Assembly: GCA_038373865.1 (NCBI GenBank)
Contig: JAXGGA010002035.1
Span: 62,001-126,000, forward strand
DNA: 64,000 nucleotides
DNA from: Uloborus plumipes
Taxonomy: Eukaryota; Arthropoda; Arachnida; Araneae; Uloboridae
Reading direction: 5' to 3'
Of this stretch, positions 12,480-22,600 are shown piece after piece (the stretch's first letter is position 1; each line of letters begins with the position of its first letter). The notes below the pieces were generated by a model, which worked only from the letters and a program-made list of their open reading frames with translations, had not been told where the DNA came from and did not search any database. Made by a program: the position numbers and the translations under genes.

Positions 12480-12600
12480 GGAAAAACAGCGGGGAGGGTG
12501 CAAGGTAAAGTGTGACACTTTGTAACAAAGAAGAGAAAAGAGCTCAAATATGATGAGAAACATTTTGACATCATTTATGGACATCCCCTTCATGAATTAA
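12480..12600. repeat. Dispersed repeat, copy 1 (second copy near 15630-15730)
   Basis: GTGACACTTTGTAACA and ACATCATTTATGGACA occur here in the same order and similar spacing as at 15645-15722, inside gene B intron 2. The shared sequence suggests two relics of one dispersed element. No ends can be defined. Confidence 0.5.
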
Positions 12601-12721
12601 ATTTCCGACATTCTCCAAATGAGCAATAACCAATTCGTAACGTAAAAGCTAAAATGCATCGCTGAAAAGCACAAATGTGCAGGAATATTGCAGGCACATG
12701 TTTCGGCGTTACAAGAAACGG

Positions 12722-12825
12722 CACACACGTACACTTTCACGTCTACACACACACACTCGCACTCACACACTCGCACTCACACACAGCACAAACACACATA
12801 CACTTACACGCCTACGCACACACGT
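12722..12825. repeat. CA-rich microsatellite
   Basis: The tract is made of CACACA runs interrupted by CTCG, CTCA and TACA variants. The His/Thr-rich open frames across it come from the repeat and are not genes. Confidence 0.85.
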
Positions 12826-13518
12826 CGAACACTAAAACACGTGTCTGCAGTATTCCTGTTCATTTGTACTTTTCAACATTCTAATTTTGATTTTATTTTT
12901 AAGCACAAAGTTATTTATTTATTTCAAATCGTTACAGTTTAGATTTTTATGTAGTAGTAGAATAGGCATATTTTAATAGATATTAATGAAATATATAAGG
13001 CGTCCTATTTTTGTTATTAAAATTCTTTACCTGTAATTCTATGTATAATAGGACTTTTCCTTCTTTCCTCTTTGCAGGAATTTTGGTTTAGAAGGAGTTT
13101 ATGAAGAAAAAGAAATATGTATTCAAGTAAAAATTTATCTGATTCAGTGCTCTCCTAGAGGAAGCATTTGTAACAATTTTTGCATGTTTTGATTCTATAA
13201 GTACTGATCCTAGAGTTCAATGAAGCACTATACGAAGAAAAATAAATTACCAAAATACCAATAAAAATGCAAAAGGTGTTTCTAATTTAATAGGGAAACA
13301 AAATAAGACGAATACAATACATTGATTTAAATGAACATATTGATAGAATTTTATTAAATAAAACACTGTAAGGCTATGAACTTTGTGACAGTTGGATTGG
13401 CAATTCCAATGCAATTAAGTTTTGAAAGAAAGACGTTTCGTGTTAAAGATGGCTCACACAAAGTTTGAAGAAATTGACTCGAAATTAAGAACTTGGATTT
13501 AGAAATCTCAATCGAAAG

Positions 13519-13697
13519 ATGACTGTCAGTTATTCTCTGGATGTGGCCAACACACGATTTTTAGGTTTAGCCAAGCTTTTACTTCGTTGGAAAGGCAGCA
13601 TTTATAAAATACTCTGGAGGGAATTTTTCCTTTTTTGTTTGTGTTACGCAACTCTAAGTATAACCTATAGATGCGTTTTAAACAAAAGTCAAAAGGA
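13519..13697 (+). CDS. Gene B exon 1
   Basis: ATG at 13519 starts [14 protein letters not shown], matching the invariant bestrophin start (MTITY... in human BEST1). The exon ends AAG GA before GTAAGT, in phase 2. It includes the first membrane helix. Its length of 179 bases equals that of gene C exon 1. Confidence 0.93.
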
Positions 13698-16600
13698 GTA
13701 AGTACATAATCCTTTACATTTTCCATCCAATCATCATAATTGTTTTGTTATTTTTTGTTCAACCTACAAAAAAGTGCTATAATTTAATGCGAATAAATTA
13801 TTTTTTCAAAGGAATCTTTGAAAGAAAAACTCCTAAAGTGTACAATTTATATGAATTCAAGTTTCTTAATTTATAACTTTGCAAGAGCAGAGCCTATTAT
13901 CTGAACCTGTCGGGATTTAGCCTTATAGATTTGCTTATTGCCCTCACTTAGCCGAGAGCTTGATACCAGATCTACTCCATTTATGAATGGTAAATAACAA
14001 GTTCAGTAAATTAAGCAAACGAAAATGTGTAAATGTATGAATGATTGTTATTTCCATCTATTGATGGAGAGTTATGAGTCAAGTTCAGGTAGTTAAAAAA
14101 AAGAAAAACTTTTTCCAGGAACTGATTTTATTCCCGCGATAACTTTACGGTACTCGATCTTTTGAAGACATACGAAGGGGCAACTGGATAAAGGTATGTG
14201 ACATTTTTTTTTAATTTCTAGAAAAAGCTTTCAAAAAAAATGTTGCGTTATTTTTTTTAATGAATTTTTCTCAACGGGTAAAACGGGGTCATATTCTTAG
14301 TTACCAACCATTTCTGTGACTAAGGGGACATGATACTGATGGACTTATCAACCTTCATCCATGGTAAAAAGTAAGTTTCAAAAATTGTCACATATCACCC
14401 TTATCCACTTGCCTCTTCATTCATCATATGATGTTGCGTCTGATCCACAACTACGTTCAGATAGTCAGCAACTTCCCTGACGTGTCCCCCCCCCCCCAGT
14501 AAAAAAGGGTACCTGTTCTTGAAGACGGCGTACCCAGACACAACCATGGAAGCGATGAATGAGAAATCCCGATAAGTATGAAGCAGCATTCTCTTCCACT
14601 TATCCGTGGTCCAGTCACAATGCGCCCGGCCTCATTGTAGACGTTATTGACAATGACGTTTGGTCATCAAAGACACACAAATGGAGACGATTACTGCGCA
14701 GTTTCATAGCCAAAATTTTCTGTTGAACTGTGTGTTTCAAAGCACTAGCACTCGATTCTGCATTGTATTGGGCTGTCAACTGATATACTAGCGGGCCTCG
14801 ATTTTGCTTTTCCAGAGACCGTTTCCGATGTCGTTTTTGTTTGAGGACAAGAAGAATCCTGCACCTTGACTTCTGATGCTAGCTTCATCGTTATTTTTAC
14901 TTTACATGCAGATTAATAACGACAAATCGACAACAACCTACCAGTTGTGCTTATCGGAAATATTCGTTCCGAGTTTTCGAGACATTACCGCCTCCCTCTA
15001 TCAGATGCACTTGGGTCATCTTCTTTTCACATTACTCTTAAAGTTAAGTGCAAGAATGATCCCTTGAAACCTCTGGTATCCGTTAAATACCATTCCCGCT
15101 CATTCTCGTGCGTTCTATATCATCCAGATGACTTCAATGAAAATTATGAAAGTAGTGATAATGTATTAGCTTTTTAGTGTACTGTACATACAATTTGTTC
15201 CAAAACTTCTGCAGTTACAAGTATTTCCAAAATATTTTTTTCCGTATCATCTCTCTTAAAGGGTTTTTGAACATGTTGTGATCTTTGTGGATGTCTTCAC
15301 GGACTTCATCCCCCTGTCCTTTGTTTTGGGGTTCTACGTTACATTGGTAGTCGGGCGCTGGTGGGCGCAGTACGAAGCGATTCCCGCGTCCTGACAGGTG
15401 AGTGTCTGATATTATTTTATATTTTACCTTCCACTCTTATTGGCTCCCTAAGGATTCGTCCACAAATTATATCATCTTTGGAAGAGGAAGAAGAGGGAGA
15501 GGCTTTGTGAATTGTGAGTTTGGGTCAGGGGCGAGAGGGGCTCAAAAGAAGCTTGACATCATCACACTTTTTTTTAATGAGAATATGTTTATAAAAGTAT
15601 TCATTCAACACAGGGTTTCATACGGCAGGGAGGGGTAAGGTTGAATGTGACACTTTGTAACAGGGGGGGGGGAACAGGAATTAAAAATCTTGGAAAAACA
15701 GGTGAACATCATTTATGGACAGTCCCTAAGAGCTCATTGATTGCGAAAAAGCTAAATCGGTTCTACTGCAATCTTTCAAAGCGTCTACTGTAAAACAAGA
15801 GTCAAGATACATCTCTAATAAATTTAACTCTTTGCCATTAAAATTTTAAAAAACAAGATTGTTTTTAACAATATTAATGTCTGCGTTTTGAAAAAAATCC
15901 TCATGTGACGGGAGGAAAAATTATCACTTTCAAACTCAATGCTAAAATATGCATAACAATGAGTTTATGACTCCTCCCCCCCCCAAAAAAAAAGGTCTAT
16001 AAAATTTAGAAAACCATCTCAGGATAATGTTATTGCTATTGATTAAAAATAGTTACCTAATTGATAGATATGAAAGTAATTTTGTCAATGGCAAATGCTG
16101 TTAGCTATAAATACTTAGTTGTGATTTTGTTCTAATGTAAATTAATATATTTCCAACATAGGGCTTGCTTCATGATATCATCGTTTGTTCATGGTTCGGA
16201 CGAGAGAAGTCGGATGATTCGAAGAGCACTTGGGCGTTACCTTATTTTGCTTCAAGCCATAACGTTCCAGGCAGTCAGCCCAGCAGTCAAGAAGCGATTT
16301 CCTACAACTCAACACCTAGTAGCTGCAGGTTCTATTGTTTAAATACGTCTTTTATTAGTAAAAATGTAAATGGATCGTTATTAAAGAGACAGTTCTTTTC
16401 ATATCCTCGTTATTTCTTATGAATGTGTGGCGGCGTACGCTTAGAGAGCATATAACCCAACTTTGCCCGCCGCGTTAAGAGGCCTTTTAGTCCAGCGGCC
16501 AAAGCACTGGGTTTCTACCACAGGCGTCCCCGGTTCTATTCCCGGGGGGACACGCCGTCCATCTCGTACGCCGCAGTTGGTGACCCGGACAACAGATGGC

Positions 16601-19600
16601 GCCATGAACATACGCAACACAGGATCTGCTTCTCCTGCATCGCTCACTCACTTTGCCTGCATCGCTCCACGTCCGCCCAACCGCTGGCGCAGACTCACAT
16701 GCGCCCGACCGCGGACACGCTCCTTGCTCTGCAGCAACTCTCCCAGCTGCAGCAACAGGCACAACTTCAGCCAGAACGCCTGGCTCCTTGGCGCTCCATC
16801 TAATTCAAACATATCGCTCTCTCGCGCTCCCCGCTCCATCACTTGGAGGGGAGTATTGTGGCGGCGTACGCTTAGAGAGCATATAACCCAACTTTGCCCG
16901 CCGGGTTAAGAGGCCTTTTAGTCCAGCGGCCAAAGCACTGGGTTTCTACCACAGCGGTCCCCGGTTCTATTTCCGGTGGGGACACGCCGTCCATCACGTA
17001 CGCCGCAAATGCTTTATGATCAATATATTTTTTTATGGATTTAAATGCTTTCTAGACAAGAATTTAACACAATAATAAATTTAAATTTTCCAAATTTTAT
17101 TCTTTAATGTATTTTGTGTAAGTTTGAAGTACCAAAATGTCATCCTCTGACTTGTCTATGACCGAAAAGCAAACAATGTGTTCATTTTTGTGTTTTCTAT
17201 CTTAAACAATATTAGGAAAAATTTTCGCTTAAAATTTAACTTGAAAAATAATTTCACACAAATTGTGAATATTTTGCAGGAAATTTACAATGTATGTTTT
17301 TCATATTTACACTTTATGAACATTTGTTATCATTTTAAAAGAAAGAATGTACGCAATTCAACCTCGTTTATAAGGACTTACTGGGACCGTGGTAATAAAG
17401 AGAATCGAAAATTCGAATAGTGGAGAATAAGTGGAACAACTTCGTTAATACGCAAACTTATCCTTTACCACAATAAAAATCCAAAATTTATAACAAAATT
17501 ACATGTAATTGTTTTCAAGACGTTAAAATGTACAAAAACAATTGTCACATCATTTCTCACCAAAGAATTGGTCCACAAAGACAGATTTCTGTTTCAAACA
17601 CGACAGGAGCTTGAATGAAGCATGGTCATGCAAACGGTTCCGCAATTTTACAATAGAATCTCATCAATTCGGATTAATACTAGATATAGGTCGTCCGAAT
17701 TAATGGGAGTACAGACTTAGCAAAGTGTCTTGTAAATTGAGCCATAGTACATAATTAAACAACTGTGCACAGTAAAATTGTAATTTAAATTTAAGAGAAT
17801 GAAATATAAAACTGCATAAGAGAAAATGACGAAAATACAAAATAGGGTATACCGACCAGTGAATGAACACTGAATACCTCGTATTTTTTCTTTAAAAAAA
17901 GGTTTTGAAGCTCTTTTTTAGATGAATTAGCAGAACTAAGGGCCCTGCTCCACATCAGCGTAAAACGGGACCGAAACCGAAGACAGAAACCGAAAATCCG
18001 GGTATTTTCCATAGAAACACTATGTAATCAATTTTACGTTTCTGCTTTACGTCAATGTGGAGCAGGGCCCTTACTCCTATCTACACATTTACCGAAAGAA
18101 AATGACTAGAAAATGCTGCATTTGTTCCCGGGTCGTGGTGTTCATTCATGGGTCAGGGTACTTCTTTTCGTTTTAACCCCCCATAAAACCTAATGCAGAA
18201 CCATAAAAGCTCTCCCCTTTTTTTTTTAAATACTGCGTATATCATCTGAAGTGTTTTTACTGTCCTGTGGCAAATGCTACTATTTTTTCCGACGCTATGA
18301 ATTTTGAAATTGAAAATTTGGTTAAGTATTCATTCACTGGTCTGTCTACCTTATATGACCTACAAAAAATTACTATGTTTTCTCGCCTTTTATTTAAACA
18401 GTATGTGCATCTAAATGACTGTTAGGATTAAGCGAAGTCCGATTGATTAGGGTCCGGATAATTGAAGGTTTACTGTGCATCAAAATAAAAAGCGAATATT
18501 TAACACATTCGTTGTCACGTTCTTGCTTTTTCATTGTTTAAAATTATCAATGTGAACATAAACAGTTTATAAGTCAGGTCCAGATTATCGGGCGATCCAG
18601 ATGAACGAAAGTCAAATAAAAGAGGTTTCATTGTATTCACATCAAAAAATGCTTTGGTTTCCAGTAATTACTAAGCAGGACTAATTGCGAAAATTTTGAA
18701 GGAGTTGTAAAATTTAGAATAGTAATTCCTTAAAATTTAGAGCAATACATTTTACCTTTAAGTTTGTATTGGCACAACTTCAATCCCAAGGAATGTCTTT
18801 CAAAAATAGTTATCTTACTACTCAAATGGACTAAAAAAGAATATTTATGTACAATGTCTCAAGCTCTGAGTCGATAATATTTCTGCATTTCAAATGCGAG
18901 GACACGCACAACGTAAAAATCTCAATTGGAACAAAATTTTAATCCACATGAAATCGTTCCATTGTTGTCATGGCAACCATAGATGCGTTTGCTCGTTGCC
19001 GACGAAAAATATAAAACAGTGTTGAACTGTTGAATACCGTACACTCAAGGATTATGTTCGAATAAAGCAACCGGTCACACCGGTGAATGAAATCAAGTTT
19101 CCATTCTTCCCAGCGAGTATGAGGAAAATCGTACAAAAATTAAGTACGGGATTCAACTAAAACATAGACGATCGCAACTCACCAATGCAATCGCAAATTC
19201 CTAGATTTTGGATTCAAGTGAAACGTTATAATCGCTTCGAGATGCGATTCTATCGTAATTCGACTTCCAGTAGCGATTGCAATTTTGGGTCTATTGCGAT
19301 CGCCTCGAACCGATTGCAATGGTGTTTCACTTTTATTCGGCCCTAAGTTATTAGCTACATTTATATTAAACTGGTGGATATGCCCGACGTCGCTCGGCTT
19401 ACACTATAAAAAAATTGTGTTCAGTTACCATTGTTAATGGGAACAGAACGTTACAGAAATTCTGGAGTAAGCTGTTTAAATTTTAAGAAAACTCTAACTT
19501 TTGGAGGAAAGTTTTACGGAGCCTGTGTAAAGTTCCACCATGCATTAATAATTACTGGAGTATTATTCAAAGTGCAAGCGTTAATCCATCCATCGGTGCT

Positions 19601-22600
19601 GAACTCTTGAAGTCATATGAACGTAACCAAGATGTACCATAACAGGTCAGATGGTCAAATAGGCGCGAAAGGATGAACCTGACAAACGTTAAATAAACAA
19701 ATTATTGAAAGTAGTCTTCCAGCCTGATGAATGCTCTTTTTTCTTCCCACAGAGAATTCAGGCGTAACCCTACACACAGAAAATAGTGAAACGTTACGCT
19801 ATAGTTAAATTTCCTATATGTAATCTTACATAAGTGATGTGTTACTTTACACCAGATTTTTCGGTTAAGTTACTCCATAACAGTGGAGGCAGCACCGCTA
19901 CCACCGTTCTTATGGATCAAGGTTACATCAAGTTTTTTACAGTGTAATGTTCAATCCCAATAGTTTGCTTCAAAAAAAAAAAAAAAAAAAAACACCACGA
20001 GAGTGGTAGTGCGGATTTCTTTCCATTTACTCCATCTGACTCTACCTTCTTGCAGGCCCGTCATTAAGGGGGGGGGGGAGGGGTCAGGGGGGCCAATGCT
20101 CCCCTGACTTTGAGCCGTTAAAGTATTTCCATAAAAGTGGGCGTGGTTTTCTTATGTTTTCCGATGAAATTGCATTGTGTTTGAACCCTTTGACCCCCCT
20201 CCCCCCGGAAAAATTCAAATGACTGCCCTGACTTCTTGTAAGACGCATAAGGTGACATTTTGCATTGTTTACATTCGCAGGCATCATGACAAAGGAAGAA
20301 CATACTGTCTATGAGAAGGTTTCGTTCCCTTACGGCAAATGGTGGCTTCCGTGTCACTGGTTCTATGCTTTAGCAACAAGGGCTAAGAGAGAAGGCAGAA
20401 TTAAAGAACCCATTCTGTTTGACTCGTTACTGCAAGTAAGATAATCAATATTTTAATAAATGTATGATAGTTTCACTTGAAGAATCTTCTTCTTTTCATC
20501 AAAAACATCACAAAAAAAAAAAGAGAAAAACATTGAGCTTTTGTGAAGCTATACCTGTTGGTTTCGCTATGACATAAAATTGTTACAAACGACATAGCCG
20601 ATTTCTGTAAATTCAAGAATTTGTCTGAAGTGCGTTGATTTTCAGAAAAAAAAATGTTTAACTGGAAAGAAAAACACGAGTTTAAAAAATATATATAACA
20701 GTGAATACTGTTAGGAATGCTCATTTAATCAAACTGATTTTTTTTTTTTGTACTAATGTCTATAGAGTTAAGATTTGTTTCAAATCGAGTGCATCAAAAT
20801 AAATTTTTACAAATAATTCTTCTATACAGAATTTTGCTACATAAAATTATGCTTGTACCATGCTTGGAGTTTGTCAATATAACTTACAACAGGAACTATA
20901 TTTCTGTTTTTTAAATTTTTCATATTTATTTAATTTTTTCATTTAGGAGCTTATATCCTATAGAAATGCATGCGGCACAATGCTAGCATACGACTGGATC
21001 AGTGTTCCATTGGTCTATACGCAGGTAATCCGTTTTGTTCCACTTGTTTCATTCTAGATCCTTCTAGATTTTTCTTGCAAATAGTTTGTTCATTTCAGGT
21101 ATTTCTTTTACATCTCATATTACTACTGTTCCACTCATGTTTTCCACTTCGTGAAACTTATGATTGTAAATATATAAATATTAGTAGCGACTCTGAAAAA
21201 AAACCTTTTTCATACTATATTCACTTCGGGTTTTGCTTTCTTCAAAACACTTTTTCAAACGCTAAACACTCGGAATAGCATTTAGATCGTGAAATACGTT
21301 AGAACTATTCTTCAAAATATAAAGATTTTAAAAAATCGAGGTCCGATTGTTTGAGGCATTTTTGGATAATTTGAAAAGGATTAAAATCGAAAGAATAATT
21401 CGTATCCCATCAATGTTGAGCAATACTAGACTTATTTTACCGCTGATTTTTCACAGAAGTTTGATGTTCTTTCAAGTGAAATTTCAACGCACGTTGTCCC
21501 AAATAGGAGAGATTGCAATTGCAATAAATTTTATAAATTTCACAACAGTTAGAGGATGAATGGAATCTTCAAGGGAAGAGAACGAAAGTGTACGAAACGA
21601 AGAGAACAATAATTGGAAATTTAAACGCTTGAGAATCTTAGAAACCTGACAACTAGCAAATGGAAAGAATGGAAAAACAACCACCTTCTTTGTGATGAAA
21701 GTTCTGTTAAAAATATTAGTTTGAGATTTATTAGAAAGCTTTTTTTTTAAGTGAATCAATCAAAGTAGGTTTATAGTCTCTATCAAGTTGACATCTAGCT
21801 TTAAGATAGTTAAGTTCCCCATTAAGAAGTCCAGAACAATGATAAGTAACACGGTAAGCAAAAGAATTAAAAGCAGCAAAAGTTTTGACGAAAAGGACGG
21901 GACGAAAGTCTATGAGGAGGTAAAGAAACAGCAAAAGGTTTACTATAAACTGTAGTAATATAACAGGATTTATAATGTTGGGGTTCAGAACTCGTGCTTT
22001 AAAATTAAAGGGCAAACTGTTTCCCAAACTTTAGAAAAGTACTTTTAAATCAAATTTATAAAAGTTGTGTGTGTGTGGGAAATATTTTCATTGTTACCTA
22101 ATATTAGTTATTGAACAGACTTTCAGAAATTTTGAGGGATTTTCAAGGGCCATGAAAATGAACTTTATGATTTAAATGTTTTGGATTTGAACATTTCATA
22201 TGTGTGGTTTTTTACAATAGTCTTATAAATATTTTGAAAAGTTAAAGACACACACACACACAATTGCTATGTTAAAGCACAATCCTAAAATTAAAATTTT
22301 CTTCTTAATAGGTGGTAACTATAGCAACGTACTTGTACGCAATGGCGTTGTTGATTGGAAGGCAGTATTTAGATCCTCAGAAGGGCTATACTAAGTATGA
22401 AGCTGATTTGTACGTTCCTGTGTTCACTCTCGTTCAATTTTTCTTCTATGTCGGCTGGTTAAAAGTAAGTTTGCATAAATCATGAGCGTGCAATTTTTTG
22501 TGGATTTTACAGTGCTAGAAGTTCAGTGGAATGCATTTAACCGTACCAAATGCTGGGAAAAATGCACAACAAAGAAATGAATCTGTGAGTGCATAAACAA

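Larger units (their letters stand above)
11170..13518. other. Intergenic DNA upstream of gene B
   Basis: This region would contain the gene B promoter and any non-coding first exon, but I can point to no specific TATA or initiator signal. It holds a CA-rich microsatellite (about 12722-12825) and a dispersed repeat near 12480-12600. Nothing else is recognised. Confidence 0.4.
16426..17007 (+). mobile_element. TRIM: tiny LTR retrotransposon, structurally complete
   Basis: Two direct repeats of 150 and 151 bp begin TGTGGCGGCGTACG and end CGTACGCCGCA, so they have TG...CA termini. The element is flanked by a 4-bp target duplication AATG (16422-16425 and 17008-17011). After the left LTR come two bases, then a primer-binding-like TGGTGACCCGGAC (16578-16590). 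A purine tract GGAGGGGAG (16845-16853) precedes the right LTR. The internal part is only 281 bp and GC-rich. It cannot encode retrotransposon enzymes, so mobilisation would need a partner. It sits in intron 3 of gene B, 97 bases past exon 3. Confidence 0.88.
17008..20280 (+). other. Gene B intron 3, remainder
   Basis: After the TRIM this part of the intron holds pogo/Tigger-like relics (17350-18630), a 133-bp MITE (17939-18071), a diffuse inverted-repeat region around 19140-19350 rich in CGATCGCAA-type words, and a 543-bp MITE (19402-19944). A G-rich repeat fragment follows near 20056-20240. No exon is seen. Confidence 0.55.

Noticed and set aside
12675..12942. His/Thr-rich open frames
   Set aside because: They are translations of a CA-rich microsatellite.
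16441..16909. Long overlapping open frames on both strands
   Set aside because: They lie in the GC-rich TRIM element, where stop codons are rare. They cross LTR boundaries and are not conserved units.
21731..22027. 98-codon minus-strand frame as an independent gene
   Set aside because: It is part of the decayed Penelope-like reverse transcriptase.
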